DNA of 64,000 nt from JAIBJN01 sp963775505 (GTDB taxonomy: Bacteria > Actinomycetota > Thermoleophilia > Gaiellales > Gaiellaceae). The position numbers and the translations under genes were made by a program. The notes under the pieces were generated by a model that worked only from the letters and a program-made list of their open reading frames with translations, searched no databases and was not told where the DNA came from. The DNA is taken from positions 62,001 to 126,000 of the forward strand of contig CAVZIL010000011.1 of NCBI GenBank assembly GCA_963775505.1, in the 5' to 3' direction. Shown here piece by piece: positions 53,022 to 62,509 of this stretch. Numbering within the stretch: position 1 is the first letter of the stretch; each line of letters opens with the position of its first letter.

Positions 53022-53076
53022 CGATTCAGGCCCCGCGAAGAACCTGAGGCGCTTTCCCGCCGTGCGTCCCCTGAAA

Positions 53077-53094
53077 GCCCCGCGAGAGCGGGGC
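53077..53094. terminator. Bidirectional terminator after the AbiE-like genes
   Basis: GCCCCGC-GAGA-GCGGGGC, a 7-bp perfect stem with a GNRA-type loop, flanked by AAA and CCTT, between convergent genes. Confidence 0.8.
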
Positions 53095-53125
53095 CTTCAC
53101 CTTCCGGCGGCCTCCTAGTCGTCGA

Positions 53126-53786
53126 TCAGCTCGGCTGCGGGACGATCCTGATGTACGGCTTCGGCTCCTCCCAGCCGTCCGGCCAGATCTCTCGCGCTTC
53201 TTCGTTCGAGACCGAGCCGGCGATGATCACGTCCTCGCCCTGCTGCCAGTTCACGGGGGTGGAGACCTTGTGCTTGGCGGTCAGCTGCAGCGAGTCGATC
53301 ACGCGCAGCACCTCGTCGAAGTTGCGGCCGGTCGTCATCGGGTAGACGAGGACGAGCTTGATCTTCTTGTCGGGGCCGATGACGAACACGTTGCGCACGG
53401 TCTGGTTGTCGGCCGGCGTGCGCGCCTTCGCGTCGCCCTCGGTCGCGCGCGGGGAGCATCCCGTAGAGCTTCGAGACGGCGAAGCCGGCGTCGCCGATGA
53501 TCGGGTAGTTGGGCGCGTGGCCCTGGGTCTCCTCGATGTCGGCCGCCCAGTCCTCGTGGTCCGAGGTCGCGTCGACCGAGAGGCCGATGATCTTGACGTT
53601 GCGCCGGTCGAACTCCGGCTTGATCTTCGCCATGTAGCCGAGCTCGGTCGTGCACACGGGCGTGAAGTCCTTCGGGTGCGAGAAGAGCACCGCCCAGGAG
53701 TCGCCGATCCACTCGTGGAACTTGATCCCACCTTCGGTCGTCTCGGCCTCGAAGTCCGGGGCCGTGTCGTTGATCTGTAGTGCCAT
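53126..53786 (-). CDS. 1-Cys peroxiredoxin (Prx6-type), frame broken
   Basis: This antioxidant enzyme reduces hydrogen peroxide and alkyl peroxides. Seen: HPKDFTPVCTTELG with the peroxidatic Cys45, and after the break KKIKLVLVYPMTTGRNFDEV and PVNWQQGEDVIIAGSVS, typical of Prx6. One extra G in the run 53451-53454 (C on the coding strand) breaks the frame. Without it the protein is about 219 residues, the family length. AAGGAGAGG precedes the ATG. Confidence 0.85.
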
Positions 53787-53836
53787 CGCCTCTCCTTTCG
53801 CTTGCCGAGATCGTACCGGTGCCTTGAGCCCTGTAC

Positions 53837-54916
53837 TCAGCCGGCGGCCGCGGCCAGGAACCTGCGCGCGATGCCGAGCGCAGCTTCAGCCGGGGTGACC
53901 CCGTCGGCCTTCGCCGCGGCCAGGACGCGGCGCGTCGTCTCGCCGACGAGCCGCTCGATCGCGGCCAGGCAACGCGCCGGATCCTCACGGCACTCGGGCG
54001 CCTCGTACAGGTGGATACCGCCCGCGTTCGTGACGAAGTCAGGCAGGGCAAGGATTCCGCGCATCTCGAGCGCGTCCGCCGCGCCCGGAGCGTAGGGAAC
54101 GTTCGCGGCCGGGACGATGGCGGCGCAGCGAAGCTCGTCCGCCGAGTCGGGTCTGATGACGTGCGGGCGCGCGCCCGGGACGAGGACGTCGCACTCGACT
54201 GCGAAGAGGGTCTCCCGCGGGCGAGCCGAAACGCGGCTGTGATGAACGAGGGCGTCGCCGTGACGGGCGCGGAGCGCCGAGCAGCTCGTCCACGTCGAGG
54301 CCGGCCGGATCGATGAAGCGCTCCCTCGATCGTGCTGATGGCGATGAGTCGCGCCCCGGCTCGAGCGCGCACGCGCGCGCAGTGCCGGCGCCGGCTTTTC
54401 CGAACCCCTCGATCGCCATGCTCGCGCCTCGAACGGTCGTCCAAGCTGTTCGAGCGCGACCGCCGTCGCGCCCTTGATCCCATACCCGACCGCCAGGTCG
54501 TCCATCCCCATTCCCTCGTGGACGCGTGCCCAGAGAGGCGTCGGGCTCCCGTCGGGCTCGAGGACGAGGAAGTCCTCCGGCTGCGTTCCGATGTCGGGCC
54601 CCGTGAGGAAGAAGTCCTGCCATGGCCCCACACGCTCGAGAAACGCCTCGAGCACGGCCGCGCGGTCGCCGTCGGAGAACCGGATTCCCGCCTTCGCTCC
54701 TGCGTAGGGGACGCCGCAGACTGCGAGCTTCCAGGTCATCGCACGCGCAAGATGGGCCACCTCGTCGGCCGTCACGTCGGGCGCCATTCGGGTCCCGCCC
54801 GCGGAGGTCGGGAAGAGCTCGTGGTCGATGACCACGACGGCATCGAGCCCGACCGCCGGCTCGGTGATCTCGATCACGCGCGCGGGCGGCGCATCGTCAC
54901 GCTCGAGGACGGACAT
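53837..54916 (-). CDS. Leu/Phe/Val dehydrogenase family protein, several frame breaks
   Basis: The N-terminal third (GGTRMAPDVTADEVAHLARA, WKLAVCGVPYAGAKAGI with the catalytic Lys) and the C-terminal third (DVLVPGARPHVIR, AAIVPAANVPYAPGA, LPDFVTNAGGIHLYE) are in one frame. The middle, 54230-54430, needs at least three one-base shifts to read MAIEGFGKAGAGTARACA, LIAISTIEGAL, IDPAGLDVDELL and RARHGDALVHH. The enzyme removes the amino group of a branched-chain or aromatic amino acid with NAD+. About 350 residues when rebuilt. Confidence 0.78.
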   Translation of the reverse strand: MSVLERDDAPPARVIEITEPAVGLDAVVVIDHELFPTSAGGTRMAPDVTADEVAHLARAMTWKLAVCGVPYAGAKAGIRFSDGDRAAVLEAFLERVGPWQDFFLTGPDIGTQPEDFLVLEPDGSPTPLWARVHEGMGMDDLAVGYGIKGATAVALEQLGRPFEARAWRSRGSEKPAPALRARARSSRGATHRHQHDRGSASSIRPASTWTSCSALRARHGDALVHHSRVSARPRETLFAVECDVLVPGARPHVIRPDSADELRCAAIVPAANVPYAPGAADALEMRGILALPDFVTNAGGIHLYEAPECREDPARCLAAIERLVGETTRRVLAAAKADGVTPAEAALGIARRFLAAAAG

Positions 54917-54930
54917 CGGCGCGGACGCTA

Positions 54931-56038
54931 CCTAACCGGCGCCCGCGACTGCGTGCGACTCGGCGTCCGGCTCGTGGAACCGCACCAGGCGCGCGGCCTC
55001 GTCGCGGAGCTCGCGCCGCGCTCGTGTCGGCACGGGCTCGAACGGTTGCAGCGTGATCGTCGCCTTCTTCCCGCTCCGCTCGACCTTCCATTTCCCGGCG
55101 ACCGAGCCGTCGACGAGGAAGGTAGGCGTCGAGTGCGGGCGTCTTCGTGTCGAAGACGAGCGGGCGGTACTCCTCCGGGAGGATCTGGGTCGCGCGCGCG
55201 TGGACGAGCAGCGTGGCGTCCCAGGTGGGGAGGAAGCGGGCGGGCGCGGGTATCGAGCCGTCGGGAAGCGGTGCGCGCGGCAGGTCGACGAGCTCGGCGC
55301 CTTCCTCGTCCCGGAGGCGGCGCAGGCGGAGGCGCTCGGTACGTCTTGCAGGTCCGCGACCGGGACGCCCGCCCAGTTGGCGGCGTCCGTGAGGCGCGCC
55401 GGGCCGAAGCCGCCCAGGTATCGGCGCAGGAGCAGCTCAAGACCCTGCTCCGGGCGTCACGGCCGGCGGCGCCGAGCCAGTCCTCGGCGAGCGCATAGAG
55501 GTCTGCTCGTCGTCGCTCCCAGGTCCCGGATGGCGGGGCGCGGACGAGCTCGACCCAGGCGCTGAGCCCGTTCCAGAGGTGCGTCGGACGCTCGGGGTCG
55601 CGGCTGCGCGCGAGCTCGAGCAGCTCGTCGCGGTGCAGGACCTTCCCGGCGAGCATCGCGCCGCACTTCCTCGGCCGCCGCTTCAATGTCGGCGTTCGAC
55701 AGCCGCTTCTTGTCGAACCGGAGCCAGGCGGCCTGCCGCGCCGACCGGCTGCCGAGCGCGAAGGCCCAGTAGTCGCCGGCCGAGACCAGGTGGATGGTCG
55801 AGCGCAGGAGCGTTCCCTGGACGGCGCGACGACGTTCGAGGGCCCGCGTGAGATCGGCGAGCTCGAAGCTCGCCAGCCGGCTCCAGAGCCCGATGTACGA
55901 CGAGGGCGCGTACTGGGCCTGGATGCCGCCGACCCGCTCGAGCGCACGAACGAGCGGGAGGTTCGAGCGCTCGAGCAGGAGTTGGCGCGCGAGCAGGGCG
56001 CGATTCCGGTCTCGCGTCGAAAGGAGACGCTCGGCCAT
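54931..56038 (-). CDS. Winged-helix DNA glycosylase-like protein (AlkZ/YcaQ family), frame broken
   Basis: ATG 56038 begins AERLLSTRDRNRALLARQLL, then GGIQAQYAPSSYIGLWSRL and LLRSTIHLVSAGDYW, the start of the AlkZ-like/winged-helix family with its QxQ motif (IQAQ). Frame breaks lie near 55660 and several more toward 55120. In later frames LHRDELLELARSRD, SAWVELVRAPPSGTWERRRA and the closing FLVDGSVAGKWKVERSGKKA are readable. It ends at 54931. Relatives unhook DNA interstrand crosslinks. About 369 residues when rebuilt. It is divergent from leuC. Confidence 0.75.
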
Positions 56039-56072
56039 CGCGGCGACGGTACCCAATCGCCACAATACGAAG

Positions 56073-57479
56073 ATGGGAAGCACGCTCTTCGATCGCGTGT
56101 GGGACGCGCACCTCGTCGCCCAGCCCGAGGACGAGGCGCCGCTCATCTACGTCGACCTCCACCTCGTCCACGAGGTGACCTCGGCGCAGGCCTTCGAGGG
56201 CCTCCGGCTCGCCGGCCGCAAGGTGCGGCGCCCGGACCTCACCCTCGCGACGATGGACCACAACGTCCCCACGGACGACCGGCCGGCGGACGATCTCGCG
56301 GCCGCGCAGCTCGAAGCGCTCAGGCGGAACTGCGAGGAGTTCGGCGTCCGCCTCTACGCGACCGGGAGCGGGCGCGAGGGAATCGTGCACGTGATCGGAC
56401 CCGAGCTCGGGCTTTCACAGCCCGGGATGACGATCGTCTGCGGCGACAGTCACACGTCGACCCACGGGGCGCTCGGGGCGCTCGCCTTCGGCATCGGCAC
56501 GTCCGAGGTCGAGCACGTCCTCGCCACCCAGACCCTGCCGCAGCGGAGGCCGAAGACGATGCTGCTGACCTTCGTCGGCTCGCTCCCGCTCGGCGTCACC
56601 GCCAAGGACGTCATTCTCGGCGCGATCGGGCGAATCGGCATCGCCGGCGGGGCGGGCCACGTGGTCGAGTACGCGGGCGACGTGATCCGGAGCCTGCCCA
56701 TGTCCGGGCGGATGACGATCTGCAACATGTCCATCGAGGCCGGCGCGCGCGCCGGGATGATCGCTCCGGACGACACGACCTTCGCCTTCCTCGAGGGCCG
56801 TCCCGCAGCGCCGCGAGGAGCCGACTGGGAGCGGGCGCTCGACGGCTGGCGCTCCCTGCCCTCCGATCCCGACGCCGAATACGACCGCGTGGTCGAGCTG
56901 GAGGTCGGCGAGCTGGCGCCGCAGGTGAGCTGGGGCACGAACCCCGGCATGGTCGTCTCCGTGGACGGGGTCGTTCCGGACCCCTCGGACTTCTCCGACC
57001 CGGCCGAGCGGGCCGCCGCCGAGCGTGCCCTCGTCTATATGGCCCTCGAGCCCGGCACCCCTATCCAGGAGATCGAGGTCGACCGCGTCTTCATCGGCTC
57101 GTGCACGAACGCGCGCATCGAAGACCTGCGCGAAGCGGCGGCGGTCGTAGCCGGGAAGCGCGTCAACCCGCGCGTGCGCGCGCTCGTGGTGCCGGGCTCG
57201 GCGGGCGTCAAGCGGCAGGCGGAGGAGGAGGGCCTCGACCGGATCTTCGAGGCGGCCGGTTTCGAGTGGCGGCGAGCCGGCTGCTCCATGTGCCTCGGCA
57301 TGAACCCCGACATCCTCCAGCCGGGCGAGCGGTGCGCCTCCAGTTCGAACCGGAACTTCGAGGGGCGGCAGGGGCGCGGCGGCCGCACGCACCTCGTCAG
57401 CCCGGCGATGGCGGCGGCAACCGCCCTCGCGGGCCACTTCGTCGACGTCCGCGAGCTCGCGCTGGAGCCGGTGGCGTGA
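56073..57479 (+). CDS. leuC: Isopropylmalate isomerase large subunit
   Basis: Third-step enzyme of leucine synthesis, which moves the hydroxyl of 2- to 3-isopropylmalate. The 468-residue product shows DLHLVHEVTSAQAFEGL, VCGDSHTSTHGALGALAFG, and the 4Fe-4S Cys in IGSCTNARIEDL and AGCSMCLGMNPD. ATG 56073 is only 34 bases from the divergent glycosylase start. It overlaps leuD by GTGA. Confidence 0.97.
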   Translation: MGSTLFDRVWDAHLVAQPEDEAPLIYVDLHLVHEVTSAQAFEGLRLAGRKVRRPDLTLATMDHNVPTDDRPADDLAAAQLEALRRNCEEFGVRLYATGSGREGIVHVIGPELGLSQPGMTIVCGDSHTSTHGALGALAFGIGTSEVEHVLATQTLPQRRPKTMLLTFVGSLPLGVTAKDVILGAIGRIGIAGGAGHVVEYAGDVIRSLPMSGRMTICNMSIEAGARAGMIAPDDTTFAFLEGRPAAPRGADWERALDGWRSLPSDPDAEYDRVVELEVGELAPQVSWGTNPGMVVSVDGVVPDPSDFSDPAERAAAERALVYMALEPGTPIQEIEVDRVFIGSCTNARIEDLREAAAVVAGKRVNPRVRALVVPGSAGVKRQAEEEGLDRIFEAAGFEWRRAGCSMCLGMNPDILQPGERCASSSNRNFEGRQGRGGRTHLVSPAMAAATALAGHFVDVRELALEPVA

Positions 57480-58045
57480 AGCCGTTCCGCCGCGCGACCG
57501 GGCGCGTCGCGGTGCTCGACCGCTCGGACGTCGACACGGACCAGATCGTCCCGAAGCAGTTCCTGAAGCGGATCGAGCGCACCGGTTTCGGCGAGTTTCT
57601 CTTCTTCGACTGGGCGCAGCAGCCCGACTTCGAGCTGAATCACCCCGACGCCGAGGGCGCATGCATCCTTCTCGCCGGGCGGAACTTCGGCTGCGGCTCG
57701 TCGCGCGAGCACGCCGCCTGGGCGCTGCAGGACTACGGCTTCGACGCGATCGTGGCGCCGTCGTTCGGAGACATCTTCCGCACGAACTCGCTGAAGATCG
57801 GGCTGCTCACGGTCGTCCTGCCGGAGGAGCAGGTGCGGGAGCTGATGGCGGCCGGCCACGGCGCCGAGCTCACCGTCGACCTGGAGGAGCAGACCGCCGG
57901 CCCGTACCGGTTCGACTTCGACGCCTTCGACCGTCGCCGCCTGCTCGAAGGCCTCGACGACATCGGCCTGACCCTCCGGCACGAGGCCGAGATCGCCGCC
58001 TTCGAGGCGGCCCACCCCTCGCTTACCTCGACCCTAGCTCTCTGA
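57476..58045 (+). CDS. leuD: Isopropylmalate isomerase small subunit
   Basis: A 189-residue swivelling-domain subunit that completes the LeuCD enzyme. VLDRSDVDTDQIVPKQFLK, LAGRNFGCGSSREHAAWAL and FGDIFRTNSLKIGLL are typical. GTG start in the leuC stop. Its 3' end overlaps the convergent leuB by 23 bases. Confidence 0.97.
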   Translation: MKPFRRATGRVAVLDRSDVDTDQIVPKQFLKRIERTGFGEFLFFDWAQQPDFELNHPDAEGACILLAGRNFGCGSSREHAAWALQDYGFDAIVAPSFGDIFRTNSLKIGLLTVVLPEEQVRELMAAGHGAELTVDLEEQTAGPYRFDFDAFDRRRLLEGLDDIGLTLRHEAEIAAFEAAHPSLTSTLAL

Positions 58046-59007
58046 CGACTGCGTCGGCGAACTCGGCGGTCGTCGCAGCGCCGCCGAGGTCGGGGGTCGG
58101 GGTCGACGCGAGGGCCGCATCCACCGCTGCCTCGAGGCGGGCTGCCTCGGCGGGCCGGTCGACACCGTGGGCGAGCATGAGCGCGGCCGAGCGGAGCATG
58201 GCGGCGGGATTGGCGATCCCCCGGCCGGCGATGTCCGGCGCCGACCCGTGGACGGGCTCGAAGATGCCGGGGCGGCGGTCGCCGAGGCTGGCGGAGGCCG
58301 CGAGGCCCAGGCCGCCCGTGAGGCCCGCGGCGACGTCGGACAGGATGTCGCCGAAGGTGTTCTCCGTCAGGATGACGTCGAACTGCCCGGGCGCGAGGAC
58401 GAGCTGCATGCCGCAGTTGTCCACGAGCATGTGCCGCAGCTCGACGTCCGGATAGTCGACGGCGACCCTCTCCACCGTCGCGCGCCAGAGGCGAGACGTG
58501 TCGAGGACGTTCGCCTTGTCGACGGACGTGACGTGGCGACGCCGCGCGCGAGCGAGCTCGAAGCCGCGGCGCGCGATGCGCTCGACCTCGTCGGGCCGAT
58601 ACTCCATCGTGTCGAACACGGTGCCGTCCTCGCGGGTGCCGCGTGCGCCGAAGTAGAGGCCGCCGACCAGCTCCCTGACGACGAGCAGGTCGACCCCTTC
58701 TCCGCGGGCGGGCCGGAGGTTCGCGTAGACGTCGAGCTCGCTGCGAAGCCGGAGGAGCCCCTGCTCGGGTCGCACCTCGGCGCCGTCGAAGCGCGGATCG
58801 CCGACGGCGCCCATGAGCACGGCGTCGGCGCTCTCGGCGGCGGCGAGCGTCGCCGCGGGCAACGGGTCGCCGGTCGCGTCGATGGCCGACCCGCCGAACG
58901 GGTGCTCGTCCAGCTCGAGGAGCGAGCGGAAGCTCCTCGAGGACGCGGACGGTTGCCGCCGCGACCTCGGGGCCGATGCCGTCGCCCGGGAGGAGCGCGA
59001 TCCTCAT
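58023..59007 (-). CDS. leuB: 3-Isopropylmalate dehydrogenase, frame broken
   Basis: Oxidises and decarboxylates 3-isopropylmalate with NAD+ in leucine synthesis. ATG 59007 begins MRIALLPGDGIGPEVAAATV. One extra base near 58932 breaks the frame, after which LLELDEHPFGGSAIDATGDP and LRSELDVYANLRPA, TENTFGDILSDVAAGL and EPVHGSAPDIAGRGIANP follow. About 327 residues when rebuilt, slightly short but complete. The start overlaps ilvD by ATGA. An essential biosynthetic gene, so sequence error is likelier than real loss. Confidence 0.9.
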
Positions 59008-60707
59008 GGTCGGGCGCTGGTGACGGCGCCCTCGGAGGCCGAGGAGACGAGCGCCGCGTACTTCGCGAAGACGCCCTGCGTGTAGCGCGGAGCCGGAGGC
59101 GACCAGTCGCGCAGGCGCGCGGCCAGCTCGTCCGCCGAGATCTCGGCTCGGAGCTCGCGCGCCTCGACGTCCACGACGACGACGTCACCGTCCTGGAGCG
59201 CCGCGAGAGGGCCGCCGCGCGCCGCCTCCGGCGAGACGTGTCCGACCATGAGCCCGTGGGTGGCGCCCGAGAAGCGCCCGTCCGTCACGAGCGCGACCTC
59301 GTCGCCGAGGCCCTCGCCGACGATGGCCGCGGTGACGTGCAGCATCTCGCGCATTCCCGGCCCGCCGGCCGGCCCCTCGTAGCGGATGACGACGACGTCG
59401 CCGGCCCGGATCCGGCGCGCCTTCACCGCCTCGAAGCACGCCTCCTCGGAGTCGAAGACCCGAGCCGGGCCGCGGTGGAGCAGGCGTTCGTGGCCGGCGA
59501 GCTTGACGACGCAGCCCTCCGGAGCGAGGTTCCCGTAGAGGATCGCAAGCCCGCCGGTGGGCTTGAGCGGCGTCTCGATCGGCACGACGACCTCCTGGCC
59601 CGGCCGCTCCTCGACCGCCGCCGCGATCTCGCCCAGGGAGCGGCCGTCCACGTTCGGCGCGCCCGCGTGCACGAGCTCGCGCTTCAGGAGCTCGCGCGCT
59701 ACGAGCGCGACGCCGCCCGCCTCGAAGACGTCCGTCGCGACGAAGCGGCCTCCCGGCTTGAGGCTGGCGACGACCGGCGTCCGGGAGGCGATGTCGTCGA
59801 AGTCGTCGAGCGAGAGCGGGATGTCGAGCTCGCGGGCGATGGCGAGCAGGTGGAGGACGCCGTTCGTGGAGCCGCCGGTCGCCGCGATCGAGGCGATCGC
59901 GTTCTCGAGCGCCTCGCGGCTGATCACCTGTGACGGCCGGACATCGCGGCGGAGGAGGTCCATGACGAGGCGTCCCGCCTGCTCGGCCGCCTCCGTCTTC
60001 GCGGGGACGAGTGCCGGGATCCCGTTGAGCCCCGCCGGGCTGATGCCGAGGAACTCGAGCGCCGTCGACATGGTGTTCGCGGTGAACTGACCCCCGCACG
60101 CCCCGGCTCCGGGGCAGGCAACGTCCTCGAGCTCGTGGAGCTCCTCGCCGCTCATTCTCCCGACGGCGTGGGCGCCGACCGCCTCGAAGACGTCCTGGAT
60201 GGTGACGTCCCGCCCGCGAAAGCGCCCCGGGGCGATGGAGCCGTTGTAGAGCACGAGGCCCGGCACGTCGAGACGGGCGAGCGCCATCACCGCCGCCGGG
60301 ATCGTCTTGTCGCAGCCGACGAGGCAGACGAGCCCGTCGAGCAGGTGGCCGCGCGCGACGAGCTCGATCGAGTCGGCGATCACCTCACGCGAGACGAGCG
60401 AGGCGCGCATGCCCTCGGTTCCCATGGAGACGCCGTCGGAGACCGAGATCGTGTTGAACTCCATCGGCGTGCCGCCCGCCGCGCGAACGCCTGCCTTCAC
60501 GTGCTGAGCCAGCTCGCGCTGGTTGAAGTTGCACGGCATCGTCTCGATCCACGTCGTGGCGACGCCGATGAGCGGGCGCGCGAGGTCGTCGTCGGTGAGG
60601 CCGATCCCCTTCAGCATCGCGCGCGCCGGGGCGCGCTCGGGGCCGTCGGTGAGCGCGGCGCTTCGGCGTTTGGCGGGGTCGGACGGGCGGTCGTACGGGT
60701 CGCTCAT
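59004..60707 (-). CDS. ilvD: Dihydroxy-acid dehydratase
   Basis: Third common step of valine and isoleucine synthesis; dehydrates the dihydroxy acids with an Fe-S cluster. The 567-residue product has the three cluster Cys at 59 (PCNFN), 132 (GCDKTIPA) and 204 (GAGACGGQFTANTM). The C-terminal swivelling domain is complete (VTDGRFSGATHGLMVGH). It overlaps thrB and leuB by 4 bases each. Confidence 0.97.
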   Translation of the reverse strand: MSDPYDRPSDPAKRRSAALTDGPERAPARAMLKGIGLTDDDLARPLIGVATTWIETMPCNFNQRELAQHVKAGVRAAGGTPMEFNTISVSDGVSMGTEGMRASLVSREVIADSIELVARGHLLDGLVCLVGCDKTIPAAVMALARLDVPGLVLYNGSIAPGRFRGRDVTIQDVFEAVGAHAVGRMSGEELHELEDVACPGAGACGGQFTANTMSTALEFLGISPAGLNGIPALVPAKTEAAEQAGRLVMDLLRRDVRPSQVISREALENAIASIAATGGSTNGVLHLLAIARELDIPLSLDDFDDIASRTPVVASLKPGGRFVATDVFEAGGVALVARELLKRELVHAGAPNVDGRSLGEIAAAVEERPGQEVVVPIETPLKPTGGLAILYGNLAPEGCVVKLAGHERLLHRGPARVFDSEEACFEAVKARRIRAGDVVVIRYEGPAGGPGMREMLHVTAAIVGEGLGDEVALVTDGRFSGATHGLMVGHVSPEAARGGPLAALQDGDVVVVDVEARELRAEISADELAARLRDWSPPAPRYTQGVFAKYAALVSSASEGAVTSARP

Positions 60708-61519
60708 GTTATGACTTCAGCTCCCTTCGCGGAGGTCGAGAGCCAGAGCACCTCGACGTCGGGGAAACGGTTGGAGAGCTCGACCGAGCACTTCTGCGCC
60801 TGATGTGGGTCGGCCCAGACGATCACGGTCGGGCCCGAGCCGGAGATGGTCGCGCCGAGGGCTCCGGTGGGCGGCTCCTGGCGTACGTCCTCGAGCAGCG
60901 GCGCATGGTCGGCGCGGTACGGCTCGTGCAGGCGGTCGTTCAGCGCGGCCGCGAAGACCTCCTCCGACTGAGCTGCAAGGCCGGCGCCGAGGAGCGCCGA
61001 ACGGCCGACGGAGAAGACGGCGTCGCCGAAGGGCACCTGCTCGGGAAGCGCCGCTCGCGCCTCCGCCGTTGCGACGGTCGCCTCGGGGACGAGTGCGATC
61101 GGGACCGCCGGGACGCCGTCGGCGACGCGGTGGATGCGCCCTCCGGAGGTCAAGCACGCGCCGCCCGCGAGCGCCGAGGCGAGGTTGTCGGCGTGGCCTT
61201 CGAGCGCCAGCCCTTCCTTGAGGAGCCACTCCGGGTCCGGCTCGCGGTCGGCGACGTGGGCGGCGGCGACGAGGCCGAGCGCGATCACGGATGCGCTCGA
61301 CCCGAGGCCGCGTTCGCGCGGAATCCGGTCGAAGAACTCGAAGCGCAGGCCGTCCGCGGGGTCGATCCGCTCGAAGGCCTGGACGCCCAGGTGGCTCCGG
61401 TCCGGCGTGCCGCCGTCCGTGACCACGACCTCGTTCCAGAGGTCGAGCGCGACGGCGGCGCAGTCGAACCCGGCGCCGATGTTCGCGGTCGTCGCCGGCG
61501 CACGAACGGAGATCTTCAC
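60704..61519 (-). CDS. thrB: Homoserine kinase
   Basis: GHMP kinase, 271 residues, phosphorylates homoserine for threonine synthesis. Seen: VRAPATTANIGAGFDC at the N-terminus, the ATP loop ERGLGSSASVIALGL, and GATISGSGPTVIVWA near the end. GTG start overlaps the thrC stop. It is in the middle of the six-gene minus-strand operon. Confidence 0.95.
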   Translation of the reverse strand: MKISVRAPATTANIGAGFDCAAVALDLWNEVVVTDGGTPDRSHLGVQAFERIDPADGLRFEFFDRIPRERGLGSSASVIALGLVAAAHVADREPDPEWLLKEGLALEGHADNLASALAGGACLTSGGRIHRVADGVPAVPIALVPEATVATAEARAALPEQVPFGDAVFSVGRSALLGAGLAAQSEEVFAAALNDRLHEPYRADHAPLLEDVRQEPPTGALGATISGSGPTVIVWADPHQAQKCSVELSNRFPDVEVLWLSTSAKGAEVIT

Positions 61520-62499
61520 GACGCCGCCTCGGCGATCGCGTCGGGGTCGGGAGGGACGGGGATCGGCGGGGTCGAGAGGCGCGCGGCGGCGTCCGGGTCC
61601 TTGAGGCCGTGTCCGGTGACGACGCAGACGACGCGCGCGCCGCGCTCCGGCCGCGAGCGTGCGAGCGCGGCGAGGCCGGCGGCGGACGAGGGCTCGCAGA
61701 AGACTCCCTCCTGCTCGGCGAGATCCCGCCACGCGGCGAGGATCTCCTCGTCCGTGAGCGAGACGACCGAGCCGCCGGAGCGCGCGACCGCCTCCTCGGC
61801 CTCGACCCGGTGCGCGGGCTTGGCAATGCGGATCGCGGTCGCCATGGTGAAGGCGCGCTCCGAGGCCTCGCCGGCGAGCAGAGAGGGCAGGCCCTCGCCG
61901 AGCTCGTCGAAGCCGAGCGCGTAGGCGCGCGTGTTCCCCCCGCCGCCGTAGGGGAGCGCGAGAAGGTCAGGCGTCCCGCCGAGGTCCTCGACGATCTCGA
62001 ACGCCGCCGTCTTCTGCCCCTCGAGGCGATGCGGGTTCAGCGAGTTGACGAGCGCGTGGGTGCCGCGGCGCCCGAGCTCCCGGGCCGCGTCGAGGGCCCC
62101 CTCGAACGGCCCCTGCACCTCGAGCACGCGCGCCCCGACGGCCTGGGCCTGAGCGATCTTCCCGCGCGCGACCGCACCGGCGGGCTGGAGGATCACCGCG
62201 CGGATCCCGGCCCGCGCCGCATAGGTCGCGGCGGAGGCGGCAGTGTTCCCCGTCGAGGCGCAGACGACCGCGGCGACGCCCGCTTCGACCGCCTTGGAGA
62301 CGGCCACGGTCATGCCGCGGTCCTTGAAGCTCCCGGTCGGGTTGGCGCCCTCCCACTTGAGCCAGAGCTCGACGCCGAGCCGCTCCGAGAGCCGTGGAGC
62401 GGGGAGGAGCGGCGTGGAGCCTTCGCCGAGCGAGACGACGGGGGTCGCGTCGGTCCAGGGCAGGCGGTCGCGGTAGCGCTCGGCGAGCGGGGCCGTCAT
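61516..62499 (-). CDS. thrC: Threonine synthase
   Basis: PLP enzyme making threonine from O-phosphohomoserine. ATG 62499 (TAPLAERYRDRLPW) is preferred to an upstream TTG that would run into hom. 327 residues, the short type common in actinobacteria: Lys59 in TGSFKDRG binds PLP, with CASTGNTAASAATYA and LPYGGGGNTRAY. It begins 11 bases after the hom stop. Confidence 0.95.
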   Translation of the reverse strand: MTAPLAERYRDRLPWTDATPVVSLGEGSTPLLPAPRLSERLGVELWLKWEGANPTGSFKDRGMTVAVSKAVEAGVAAVVCASTGNTAASAATYAARAGIRAVILQPAGAVARGKIAQAQAVGARVLEVQGPFEGALDAARELGRRGTHALVNSLNPHRLEGQKTAAFEIVEDLGGTPDLLALPYGGGGNTRAYALGFDELGEGLPSLLAGEASERAFTMATAIRIAKPAHRVEAEEAVARSGGSVVSLTDEEILAAWRDLAEQEGVFCEPSSAAGLAALARSRPERGARVVCVVTGHGLKDPDAAARLSTPPIPVPPDPDAIAEAAS

Positions 62500-62509
62500 G
62501 TCGCGGATC

